Assembly: GCA_947625585.1 (NCBI GenBank)
Contig: CANQOZ010000013.1
Span: 1 to 20,254 of the forward strand
Length of the DNA stretch: 20,254 nucleotides
Origin: an uncultured Eubacteriaceae bacterium
GTDB taxonomy: Bacteria > Bacillota > Clostridia > Eubacteriales > Eubacteriaceae
Direction: 5' to 3'
The notes under the pieces were generated by a model. It was not told the origin of the DNA. It did no database searches and worked only from the letters and a program-made list of their open reading frames with translations. A program made the position numbers and the translations under genes. Positions 1 to 7,382 of this stretch are shown here, one piece after another (the first letter of the stretch is position 1; each line of letters starts with the position of its first letter).

Positions 1-897
1 TTCTCCTATGATAACTGGGCGGGTCATGATGAACTGGTCAAACTCAATCTCTGGAATCCGGAAGTAAGAGACTATCTGAAAGATATTTTAAACTACTGGA
101 TCGATGAATATGATATCGATGGGGTTCGAATGGATGCTGCTAATGTAATGGATAGAGGTTTCCTATCGGAACTCGCTGATTTTGCTCATAATAAAAAAGA
201 TGATTTTATTATGATAGGTGAAATCGTTGGTGGTAATTATGATGAGCTCGTAAGTAATGGTCATTTAAATTCATTTACTGATTATGAGTGTTTTAAAGGT
301 TTGTATTCTTCACTTAATGATAGGAATTATTTTGAAATTGCTCATTCTATCAGAAGATTATTTGATCATTATGGTGGATTAGTACATGTTCCAGCAGCTA
401 ACTTTGCTGATAATCATGATGTTGAACGAGTAGCTTCAACAATACGTGATAAAAAACTATTAAATCCACTCTATATTCTTCTTTACACTATGCCAGGATT
501 TCCAACTATTTATTATGGGAGTGAACAGGCTATTGAGGGTAGAAAAGAAAATAATAGTGATGCTTCTCTGAGACCTCCGATTGAAAGTATTAATTTAGAT
601 AAAAATAACGAATTATATAGATTAATTAAAGTATTGGGTAAAGCTAGAAAGGAAAATCCAGTACTTCGTGACGGTTATTATGAGGAATTGTTCATACAAC
701 CTGAACAATATGGCTTTAAACGTGTTTTGGATGATAGTGAAGCAGTTGTTCTCTTAAATATGAATGAAGAGAATAAGATAGTCAACGTAAACTTAGGCGG
801 AAATTACCAGGATATTCTAAATGATGAAAAAATCATAATAGAAAATAATGAGGTTGAAATTCCGGCTGTTTCAGGAAGAATTCTTATAAAGGAATAG
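1..897 (+). CDS. GH13 alpha-amylase / alpha-glucosidase, 3' part (5' end outside window)
   Basis: The frame is open from base 1 and ends at TAG 895-897, giving 298 residues of the C-terminal two thirds of a glycoside hydrolase family 13 enzyme. The conserved regions are visible. Region II is DGVRMDAAN with the nucleophile Asp at codon 45. Region III is MIGEIVGG with the acid/base Glu at codon 74. Region IV is FADNHDVER with the transition-state Asp at codon 140. The motif YYGSEQAIEG and the NYECFKGLYSS-like segment (here DYECFKGLYSS) match my memory of the cytosolic alpha-amylase/maltodextrin glycosidase group of Firmicutes. The short C-terminal beta domain is complete. The visible part shows no membrane or sorting segment, so a cytoplasmic role on maltodextrins is inferred. 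The exact substrate cannot be decided without the N-terminus. An internal ATG at 130 lies inside the catalytic barrel and is not a start. The tadA frame begins two bases after the stop. Confidence 0.88.
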   Translation, partial: FSYDNWAGHDELVKLNLWNPEVRDYLKDILNYWIDEYDIDGVRMDAANVMDRGFLSELADFAHNKKDDFIMIGEIVGGNYDELVSNGHLNSFTDYECFKGLYSSLNDRNYFEIAHSIRRLFDHYGGLVHVPAANFADNHDVERVASTIRDKKLLNPLYILLYTMPGFPTIYYGSEQAIEGRKENNSDASLRPPIESINLDKNNELYRLIKVLGKARKENPVLRDGYYEELFIQPEQYGFKRVLDDSEAVVLLNMNEENKIVNVNLGGNYQDILNDEKIIIENNEVEIPAVSGRILIKE

Positions 898-898
898 A

Positions 899-1549
899 AT
901 GGACGACAAAAATATTCAAGAAGAAGTTATTATTGGTGAAGGTAAAGATAAACCTGATATGGTAGCAATCCATGAAGGACCAACACAACCAGAAGAACGA
1001 GTTCAATTTAATGACAAACTCGAAGAACTTACTGATGAAGCTGATGATGACAGTGACGAGACTAAGCCGGTAGAAAATACCGGCTTTTTTTTAAAGTCTT
1101 CAAAAAAGTTTATGAAGCTTGCATTAGAGCAAGCAAAAATGGCCTTTAATCAAGGTGAGGTTCCAGTCGGTGCTGTATTAGTTAAAAACGGTAAGGTCAT
1201 AGCTCGTTCTTATAATAAAAGGGAAACTGAACAAAACACACTCTCTCATGCTGAACTTAATGTTATTTCAGAAGCAAGTTCAAAACTTGGTGACTGGCGA
1301 TTAAATGACTGTGAACTTTATGTTACTGTAGAACCTTGTCCAATGTGTCTTGGAGCTATATTACAAACTAATATTAAAAAGTTGGTTTATGGAGCTTCTG
1401 AACCAAACTTTGGTGCTGTTGAAAGTAAAACAAACTTACTTAAAAGTTATGAATCTAAGTTAGAGGTCTACCCAGGAGTTCTTGAGAGACAATCTGAAAA
1501 TTTAATGAAAAAGTTTTTTCAAAAGGTAAGAAATAAAACTCATTTATAA
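899..1549 (+). CDS. tadA: TadA-type tRNA adenosine deaminase with acidic N-terminal extension
   Basis: Residues 72-216 are a complete tRNA-specific adenosine deaminase, the enzyme that converts A34 of tRNA-Arg(ACG) to inosine. It has GEVPVGAVLV, the zinc/catalytic motif HAE (His117, Glu119) and PCPMC (Cys147, Cys150). Normal TadA is about 150-170 residues. Here the frame opens 71 residues earlier, at ATG 899, behind a good AAAGGA site (888-893). The extension is very acidic, with Glu/Asp runs such as EADDDSDE, and resembles no domain I know. The conventional start would be ATG 1112, but only T- and A-tracts precede it and no ribosome binding site is visible. That start would also trim residues usually present before the FM(K/E)xAL motif. 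I therefore list the long form, with 1112 as the alternative. An intrinsic terminator (1064-1092) sits inside the long frame. The deaminase identity is firm; the start is uncertain. Confidence 0.85.
   Translation: MDDKNIQEEVIIGEGKDKPDMVAIHEGPTQPEERVQFNDKLEELTDEADDDSDETKPVENTGFFLKSSKKFMKLALEQAKMAFNQGEVPVGAVLVKNGKVIARSYNKRETEQNTLSHAELNVISEASSKLGDWRLNDCELYVTVEPCPMCLGAILQTNIKKLVYGASEPNFGAVESKTNLLKSYESKLEVYPGVLERQSENLMKKFFQKVRNKTHL
1064..1092 (+). terminator. Intrinsic terminator inside the extended tadA frame
   Basis: The arms AAGCCGGTA (1064-1072) and TACCGGCTT (1078-1086) pair perfectly around a GAAAA loop. An eight-T run (1085-1092) follows, partly shared with the stem base. It is a textbook rho-independent terminator for the amylase transcript, yet it lies within an open frame from 899 to 1549 and 20 bases before the conventional tadA start. 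Confidence 0.88.
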
Positions 1550-1565
1550 TAATTACTACATTAAC

Positions 1566-1593
1566 TTGAAAATTGTCTTTATTGCGTTACAAT
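1566..1593 (+). promoter_or_regulatory. Probable sigma-A promoter of the ilv/cim/leu operon
   Basis: TTGAAA (1566-1571) and TACAAT (1588-1593) are separated by 16 bases, just after the tadA stop and upstream of the T-box leader. Transcription would start near base 1600. The assignment rests on consensus match and position. Confidence 0.65.
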
Positions 1594-1618
1594 AATTATT
1601 GATTTTTTAAAAAGTTTT

Positions 1619-1862
1619 GACCAAGAGTAGAATATTTGTCGGGATTTCAGAGAACCACTGGTTGGTGAAAAGTGGCAATCCTAATAATATTCTTAATCAC
1701 TTGTGAACTGCTTATCAGAAATTAGTAAGATAAGACGTGACTGTCGACGTTATACGACACGAGGTTGATAGACCTTAGAGGGATAATTATTAAATTATCT
1801 AAAAGAGAGTGGTACCGCGGATAAATTCGCCTCTCATACATTATGTATGAGAGGCTTTTTTT
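1619..1862 (+). promoter_or_regulatory. T-box leader, predicted tRNA-Ile-responsive
   Basis: This is a T-box riboswitch ahead of ilvC. The stem I base pairs CAAG (1622-1625) with CTTG (1700-1703). The next helix pairs GAATATT (1630-1636) with AATATTC (1686-1692). Higher helices are GGATT/AATCC (1642-1646/1677-1681) and CCACT/AGTGG (1655-1659/1671-1675). The internal loop between the first two helices has GAGTA on the 5' side and TTAATCA on the 3' side. The specifier triplet next to the conserved A is therefore ATC (1696-1698), an isoleucine codon. The T-box itself is TGGTACCGCGG (1810-1820). Its TGGT can pair with an ACCA acceptor end, as expected for a tRNA with discriminator A. GAGAG (1805-1809) can pair with CTCTC (1831-1835) as antiterminator, excluding the downstream terminator. 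Uncharged tRNA-Ile should switch the operon on. Confidence 0.92.
1829..1862 (+). terminator. T-box attenuator terminator
   Basis: GCCTCTCATAC (1829-1839) pairs perfectly with GTATGAGAGGC (1845-1855) around ATTAT, followed by a T-run (1856-1862). The 5' arm shares CTCTC with the antiterminator, so the two structures are mutually exclusive. Confidence 0.9.
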
Positions 1863-1888
1863 AGAAATTTTTTATAGGAGAGAGAAGA

Positions 1889-2908
1889 ATGGCAACTTTA
1901 TATTATGAAAATGATTGTGATCTGGATTTACTTGATGGAAAAAAAGTAGCAATTTTGGGATATGGTTCTCAAGGACATGCTCATGCTTTAAATCTAAAAG
2001 ATTCAGGTGTAGACGTTATTGTTGGTTTAAGAGAAGATTCAAAGTCAATTAAAAAAGCTGAAGAAGCTGGTTTAACGGTTCTTCCAACAGCTGAAGCTGT
2101 TAAAGAAGCTGATATTGTTATGGTTCTTATTCCTGATGAAATTCAAGCAGAAACTTATAAAAAAGAAATTGAACCAAACTTGGAACCAGGAAACTACTTA
2201 GCTTTTGCTCATGGCTTTAATATTCACTTTGGTCTTATTAATCCACCAGAAGGCGTTAATGTTTTCATGATAGCTCCAAAAGGTCCAGGACACAGAGTTC
2301 GTGGTACTTTTGAAGAAGGACAAGGTGTTCCTTGCTTAATCGCTGTTGAACAAGATTACTCTGGTGATACTCATGATATCGGATTAGCTTATGCTTTAGG
2401 TATTGGTGGTGCTCGTGCTGGAGTTCTAGAAACAACATTTAGAGAAGAAACAGAAACCGATTTATTCGGCGAACAAGCTGTTCTATGCGGTGGAATAACT
2501 GCTTTAATGAAAGCTGGATTTGAAACTTTAGTTGAAGCTGGTTATGAACCTGAAAGTGCTTACTTTGAATGTATCCATGAAATGAAATTAATTGTTGACT
2601 TAATCTACGAAGGTGGATTAGCAGCAATGAGACATTCTATTTCAGATACAGCTGAATATGGTGACTATATTACTGGTGAAAAAATAATCACTGATGAAAC
2701 TAAGAAAACCATGAAGGAAATCTTAAAAGATATCCAAGAAGGTACTTTTGCTAAAGCATGGATTCTTGAAAATAAAGCTGAAAGACCTTACTTTAATGCT
2801 AAACGTCGTATTGAAGCTAACCAAGAACTTGAAAAAGTTGGTAAAGAACTCAGAGATTTAATGAGTTGGTCTAAAAAGGAAGAAAAGAAAGAAGAACAAA
2901 CAGTTTAA
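1889..2908 (+). CDS. ilvC: Ketol-acid reductoisomerase (class I)
   Basis: This enzyme isomerises and reduces 2-aceto-2-hydroxybutyrate (isoleucine branch) and 2-acetolactate (valine branch), using Mg2+ and a nicotinamide cofactor. The 339-residue length is typical of class I. The N-terminal Rossmann motif GYGSQGHAHALNL is at residues 25-37, and the cofactor loop reads GLREDSKS. It retains both serines usually linked to NADPH binding, although the extra acidic pair ED is slightly unusual. The C-terminal knotted domain carries FAHGFN, APKGPGH, ETETDLFGEQAVLCGG and YFECIHEMKLIVDL, which hold the Mg-binding acidic residues. A strong site (AGGAGAG, 1876-1882) precedes the ATG. It is the first gene after the T-box. 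The C-terminus ends in a Lys/Glu-rich tail. Identification is secure. Confidence 0.97.
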   Translation: MATLYYENDCDLDLLDGKKVAILGYGSQGHAHALNLKDSGVDVIVGLREDSKSIKKAEEAGLTVLPTAEAVKEADIVMVLIPDEIQAETYKKEIEPNLEPGNYLAFAHGFNIHFGLINPPEGVNVFMIAPKGPGHRVRGTFEEGQGVPCLIAVEQDYSGDTHDIGLAYALGIGGARAGVLETTFREETETDLFGEQAVLCGGITALMKAGFETLVEAGYEPESAYFECIHEMKLIVDLIYEGGLAAMRHSISDTAEYGDYITGEKIITDETKKTMKEILKDIQEGTFAKAWILENKAERPYFNAKRRIEANQELEKVGKELRDLMSWSKKEEKKEEQTV

Positions 2909-2922
2909 GTTTGTAAATAAGA

Positions 2923-4524
2923 ATGAATAAAGAAAAGATTATTGTGTTGGATTCGACTCTACGGGATGGAGCACAGGCAGAAGGTATTTCATTTTCAGTT
3001 GAAGATAAACTTAATATTTTAAATGCTCTAGATCAGGCTGGCATTGACATTATTGAAGCTGGTTTTCCAGGTAGCAATCCCAAAGATATTGAGTTTTTTG
3101 AAAAGCTAAAAGATGTTGAACTTGAAAACGCTAAGATTTGTGCGTTTGGATCAACTCGTAGACCGAATATTAAAGCTGAAGACGACGATAATCTTAATAA
3201 AATAATTGAATCAGGAGCTAAAATAGCTACAATCTTCGGAAAATCTTCGGAGTTTCATACAGAAAAAATCATTCATACAACAAAAGATGAAAATCTAAAC
3301 ATGATTGAAGATTCAGTTCGATACTTAACCGATCATGGTTTAGATGTTATCTATGATGCTGAACACTTCTTTGATGGATATAAGGAAAATCCTGATTATG
3401 CTTTACAAACATTAAAAGCAGCTCAGGACGGAGGTGCCGTTAGTATTGCTCTATGCGATACCAACGGTGGCTCACTTCCTAGTGAAATTGAAGAGATTAT
3501 AACTAAAATTCAGGAAGTTATAACAATTCCTCTAGGAATTCATGCCCATAACGATTCCGGACTCGCTGTTGCTAATACACTTAGTGCTGTTAGAGCAGGA
3601 GCTAGACAAGTTCAGGGAACCTTCTTAGGATTTGGTGAAAGGTGTGGAAATGCTAATCTTTCAACTATTATTCCAAATCTACAGCTTAAAATGAATTTTA
3701 ACTGTGTTGGGGATGAAAAACTAAAAAAATTAACGAATACTTCTATAAAACTAGCTGAAATAGCTAACTATAGTCTACAAGGTAGGGAACCGTTCATTGG
3801 TAAATCTGCTTTCGCTCATAAAGGTGGAATGCATATTGATGCAGTTTTAAAAGATCCAAAATCATTTGAACATGTGGTTCCAGACTCTATAGGAAATGAA
3901 CGTAGACTTTTAATGAGTGAAGTTTCAGGCAGAGGAACAATTATTAATAAAATAAATGAAATTGATCCTTCTATTGATAAAACGTCTGAAGAAACGACCA
4001 GGTTAATGGATAAGATTAAAGAACTTGAATATGAAGGATATCAGTTCGAAGGTGCTGAAGGAAGCATCATGTTATTAATAAGAAGAGAACTGGGTGCTTA
4101 TAAACCGTTCTTTATTCTAGAAGATTATAAGACAATTGGTTCTAAAGTCACGAACAATAATATAATCGGAGCTTCTGCAATAGTAAAAGTAAATGTAAAC
4201 GGTAAAACTTCTATTAATGCAGCAGAAGGAGACGGACCAGTTAATGCCCTAGATATTGCTCTAAGAGAAGCTCTAAAAGAGTTCTATCCTAACATTGACG
4301 AAATGAAATTGACTGATTTTAAAGTAAGGGTAATTGATAAGGGTGCCACTGCTTCAAAAGTTAGAGTTCTAATTGAAAGCTCTGATGGTGAAAAAATCTG
4401 GTCAACAGTTGGAGTTTCATCCGATATTATTGAAGCTAGCTTAATAGCCTTGATCGATTCAATTGAATATAAACTATTATCCGATATGGAAAAACAGATG
4501 AGAGAATATCGTCTTATTATGTAA
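2923..4524 (+). CDS. cimA: Citramalate synthase (CimA type)
   Basis: This enzyme condenses pyruvate and acetyl-CoA to citramalate, the entry to isoleucine without threonine. It is 533 residues long and has the DRE-TIM synthase signature DSTLRDGAQAEG (residues 10-21), the metal-site HAHND, and a C-terminal LeuA-type allosteric domain (about 390-515). The subgroup-specific blocks are FGSTRRP, EDDDNL, TIFGKSSEFH, YDAEHFFDGYK and LCDTNGGSLP. These match the long citramalate-synthase family as I know it (the TIGR00977 type), not 2-isopropylmalate synthase. No other synthase is present in the operon. It starts 14 bases after ilvC with only a weak ribosome site. The C-terminal domain is the usual site of end-product feedback, here presumably isoleucine. 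Automated annotation may call it LeuA or homocitrate synthase, but I consider CimA much more likely. Confidence 0.9.
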   Translation: MNKEKIIVLDSTLRDGAQAEGISFSVEDKLNILNALDQAGIDIIEAGFPGSNPKDIEFFEKLKDVELENAKICAFGSTRRPNIKAEDDDNLNKIIESGAKIATIFGKSSEFHTEKIIHTTKDENLNMIEDSVRYLTDHGLDVIYDAEHFFDGYKENPDYALQTLKAAQDGGAVSIALCDTNGGSLPSEIEEIITKIQEVITIPLGIHAHNDSGLAVANTLSAVRAGARQVQGTFLGFGERCGNANLSTIIPNLQLKMNFNCVGDEKLKKLTNTSIKLAEIANYSLQGREPFIGKSAFAHKGGMHIDAVLKDPKSFEHVVPDSIGNERRLLMSEVSGRGTIINKINEIDPSIDKTSEETTRLMDKIKELEYEGYQFEGAEGSIMLLIRRELGAYKPFFILEDYKTIGSKVTNNNIIGASAIVKVNVNGKTSINAAEGDGPVNALDIALREALKEFYPNIDEMKLTDFKVRVIDKGATASKVRVLIESSDGEKIWSTVGVSSDIIEASLIALIDSIEYKLLSDMEKQMREYRLIM

Positions 4525-4543
4525 CTAGAAAATGAGGTAAACA

Positions 4544-5815
4544 ATGGGAATGACAATGACTCAAAAGATTTTAGCAGATCATGCTAAACTCGATGAAGTC
4601 AAACCTGGCCAGTTAATTATGGCTGATCTTGACCTAGTTTTGGGGAACGACATTACTGCACCAGTTGCAATTAATGTATTTGAAGATTTGGATTCTGATA
4701 AAGTTTTTGATAAAACAAAAATCGCATTAGTTCCGGATCACTTCGCTCCAAATAAGGACATCAAAGCTGCTCAACAATGTATGCAAATGAGAAATTTTGC
4801 TAATGACCAGGATATAGAAAATTATTTTGAAATTGGTGAAATGGGTGTTGAACATGCCCTCCTTCCTGAACAAGGATTAGTTGTAGCAGGGGATTGTGTT
4901 ATTGGAGCCGATAGTCATACTTGTACTTATGGAGCTCTTGGAGCTTTCTCAACTGGAGTAGGTTCAACAGACATGGCTGTTGCAATGGCAACAGGTAAAG
5001 CTTGGTTTAAGGTACCAGATGCAATAAAAATTAACGTTACTGGTGAACTTCCTGAGGGCGTTTCCGGTAAAGATTTAATTTTAGATATAATCGGTAGAAT
5101 CGGAGTTGATGGTGCTTTATATGAATCAATGGAATTCACTGGAGATGGACTCAAATCATTAACTATGGATGATCGCTTTACAATTGCTAATATGGCAATA
5201 GAAGCTGGTGGTAAAAACGCTATATTCCCAGTTGATGAACAAACAATTGAATACATGAAAGAACATGCACCTGGTAAAGAGTATAAAGTTTATGAACCAG
5301 ATGAAGATGCTAGTTATGTTGATGAACTAGACATTGATCTATCTCAGTTAAAACCAACCGTAGCATTCCCACACTTACCTGAAAATACTAAAGTTATTGA
5401 TGATATAGAAGAACCAGTAGAAATAGATCAAGTTGTAATTGGCTCTTGTACAAATGGTAGATTATCTGATCTTAGAAAAGCAGCTGACATTTTACGTGGT
5501 AATAAAGTAAAAGAAGGATTAAGAGTTTTAATTATACCTGCTACTCAACAAGTTTACCTCGATGCAATGGAGGAAGGTTTATTAAAAGATTTTATTGAAT
5601 CTGGTGCTATAGTATCTACTCCAACTTGTGGACCTTGTTTAGGTGGACATATGGGAATTTTAGCTGAAGGTGAACGTTGTGCTTCTACTACAAATAGAAA
5701 CTTTGTAGGTAGAATGGGTCATGTTGATTCTGAAGTTTACTTAATGTCACCTGAGTCAGCAGCAGCTTCTGCAATTCTAGGTAAAATTGCTTCTGTTAAT
5801 GATTTGAGAGGTTAG
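4544..5815 (+). CDS. leuC: Isopropylmalate/citramalate isomerase, large subunit
   Basis: This is the aconitase-superfamily large subunit, carrying the [4Fe-4S] cluster. At 423 residues it is the shorter, archaeal/clostridial-type LeuC that pairs with a separate small subunit. Visible motifs are the ADSHTCTYGALGAF block, GSCTNGRLSDL with one cluster cysteine, and PTCGPCLGGHMG with the other two cluster cysteines. The ATG at 4544 lies five bases after GAGGT (4534-4538), so it is preferred over the in-frame ATG at 4550. In this operon it follows cimA, and leuA is absent, so the expected substrate is citramalate (to citraconate to 3-methylmalate). Dual use for isopropylmalate is possible if a leuA exists elsewhere. 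The 20-base gap to cimA and 2-base gap to leuD fit one transcript. Confidence 0.95.
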   Translation: MGMTMTQKILADHAKLDEVKPGQLIMADLDLVLGNDITAPVAINVFEDLDSDKVFDKTKIALVPDHFAPNKDIKAAQQCMQMRNFANDQDIENYFEIGEMGVEHALLPEQGLVVAGDCVIGADSHTCTYGALGAFSTGVGSTDMAVAMATGKAWFKVPDAIKINVTGELPEGVSGKDLILDIIGRIGVDGALYESMEFTGDGLKSLTMDDRFTIANMAIEAGGKNAIFPVDEQTIEYMKEHAPGKEYKVYEPDEDASYVDELDIDLSQLKPTVAFPHLPENTKVIDDIEEPVEIDQVVIGSCTNGRLSDLRKAADILRGNKVKEGLRVLIIPATQQVYLDAMEEGLLKDFIESGAIVSTPTCGPCLGGHMGILAEGERCASTTNRNFVGRMGHVDSEVYLMSPESAAASAILGKIASVNDLRG

Positions 5816-5817
5816 AT

Positions 5818-6321
5818 ATGAATGCAAATGGTAGAGTCTTTAAATATGGAAACGACGTAGATACAGATGTTATCATTCCTGCCCGTTATTTAAATACAAC
5901 AAAATGGGAAGAATTAGCTCAACACTGTATGGAAGATATTGATAAAGATTTTGTTAATAACGTAGAAGATGGAGATATTATTGTTGCAGAAGATAACTTC
6001 GGTTGTGGTTCTTCTCGAGAACATGCTCCAATAGCTATTAAAGCTTCAGGTGTATCCTGCGTTATTGCTAATAGTTTTGCTCGTATTTTCTATCGCAATG
6101 CAATAAATATTGGACTTCCAATTCTTGAATGTCCAGAAGCTGTTGAAAATATTGATACTGGGGACGAAGTTGAAATAGATTTTGATACTGGAATTATTAC
6201 GAATAAAACAAAAAACAAAAGTTTCCAAGGACAAGCTTTTCCTGAATTTATGCAGGAATTAATTGAAGCTGGTGGACTTGTTAATTATATAAATAAGGAT
6301 TTAAATAAAGAGAATGTATAA
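5818..6321 (+). CDS. leuD: Isopropylmalate/citramalate isomerase, small subunit
   Basis: This is the swivelling small subunit of the isomerase, 167 residues, the short form that accompanies the 420-residue LeuC type. It has DTDVIIPARYL near the N-terminus, the substrate-specificity loop around YLNTTKWEEL, the active-site segment NFGCGSSREHAP, and SFARIFYRNAINIGLP. The ribosome site GAGAGG (5806-5811) lies within the end of leuC. The last codons overlap the leuB start by eight bases, suggesting translational coupling. It acts with LeuC in the cytoplasm on citramalate and/or isopropylmalate. The family is known for broad specificity in organisms that use the citramalate route, and that is an inference here. 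Confidence 0.95.
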   Translation: MNANGRVFKYGNDVDTDVIIPARYLNTTKWEELAQHCMEDIDKDFVNNVEDGDIIVAEDNFGCGSSREHAPIAIKASGVSCVIANSFARIFYRNAINIGLPILECPEAVENIDTGDEVEIDFDTGIITNKTKNKSFQGQAFPEFMQELIEAGGLVNYINKDLNKENV

Positions 6322-7375
6322 TATTGCAGTTATAAAAGGTGACGGAATCGGTCCAGAAATAGTAGATGCTTCCTTAAATGTTCTAGATAAAGCTGGCGAA
6401 AAGTATGGAATGGATTTTAACTATACTGAAGTTTTAGCTGGTGGTAGAGCAATTGATGAAACAGGGTCTCCTCTTCCACAGGAAACAATTGATATTTGTA
6501 AAGATTCTGATTCCGTTCTATTAGGAGCAATGGGTGGTCCAAAATGGGACAATCTACCAGGTGATAAAAGGCCAGAAGCTGGATTATTAGGAATTAGAAA
6601 AGCTTTAGGATTATACGCTAATTTGAGACCAGCAATTTTGTTTGAAGAATTAAAAGAAGCATCTCCACTAAAAGAGGAAATTATTGGTGATGGATTAGAT
6701 GTTCTAGTTATGCGAGAACTTACTGGTGGAATCTACTTTGGTGATAAAGGTAGAAATGATGAACCAGCTGCTTGGGATACAATGAAGTACACTAAGCCAG
6801 AAGTAGAACGAATTGCTAGAAGAGCTTTTGAATCTGCAATGAAAAGAGATAAGAAAGTCACCTCGGTTGATAAAGCAAATGTACTTGAAGTTTCTCGTTT
6901 TTGGAGAGAAATAGTTAAAGAAATAGCTAAGGAATATCCTGAAGTAGAATTGGATGAACTTTATGTTGATAATGCAGCAATGCAGTTAGTTATTAATCCA
7001 CAACAATTTGATGTTATCTTAACGGGAAACCTCTTTGGGGATATCTTATCTGATGAAGCTTCCATGATAACAGGGTCTATTGGAATGCTTCCATCCGCAT
7101 CAATGGGTGAAGGTAATTTCGGAATGTTTGAACCAATTCATGGTTCAGCACCAGATATTGCTGGTCAAGATAAAGCAAATCCAATTGCAACAATACTTTC
7201 AGTAGCTATGATGCTTCGTTATGCTTTAGATGAAGAAGAAGCAGCTGATGCTATTGAAAAGGCGGTCAGGAAAGTTCTAAAAGAAGGATATAGAACAGTT
7301 GATATAGCTTCTGAAGGAACAAAAGTTATAGGAACAAAAGAAATGGGTCAGCGTATTGCTGATGCACTAGAATAA
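6314..7375 (+). CDS. leuB: 3-isopropylmalate / 3-methylmalate dehydrogenase
   Basis: This is an NAD-dependent beta-decarboxylating dehydrogenase of 353 residues, the normal length. Characteristic segments are KGDGIGPEIV at the N-terminus, LLGAMGGPKWD, the substrate-site LRPAILF, MRELTGGIYFG, TSVDKANVLEVSRFWRE, and the GNLFGDILSDEASMITGSIG/HGSAPDIAG nucleotide-binding blocks. In a LeuA pathway it makes 2-oxoisocaproate. Behind CimA and LeuCD it would oxidise 3-methylmalate to 2-oxobutyrate, the isoleucine precursor. Its ATG sits inside the last codons of leuD (overlap 6314-6321), so it probably depends on leuD translation. Only a weak AAAGAGA precedes it. Confidence 0.95.
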   Translation: MYNIAVIKGDGIGPEIVDASLNVLDKAGEKYGMDFNYTEVLAGGRAIDETGSPLPQETIDICKDSDSVLLGAMGGPKWDNLPGDKRPEAGLLGIRKALGLYANLRPAILFEELKEASPLKEEIIGDGLDVLVMRELTGGIYFGDKGRNDEPAAWDTMKYTKPEVERIARRAFESAMKRDKKVTSVDKANVLEVSRFWREIVKEIAKEYPEVELDELYVDNAAMQLVINPQQFDVILTGNLFGDILSDEASMITGSIGMLPSASMGEGNFGMFEPIHGSAPDIAGQDKANPIATILSVAMMLRYALDEEEAADAIEKAVRKVLKEGYRTVDIASEGTKVIGTKEMGQRIADALE

Positions 7376-7382
7376 AATTAAA

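Noticed and set aside
1681..1683. CTA triplet in the T-box stem I, which would suggest a leucine specifier
   Set aside because: It lies above the GAATATT/AATATTC helix, not in the loop opposite GAGTA. The position next to the conserved A and the basal helix is occupied by ATC.
2923..4524. Annotation as 2-isopropylmalate synthase (leuA)
   Set aside because: The blocks FGSTRRP, TIFGKS, YDAEHFFDGYK and LCDTNGGSLP belong to the long citramalate-synthase type, and the tRNA-Ile T-box agrees.
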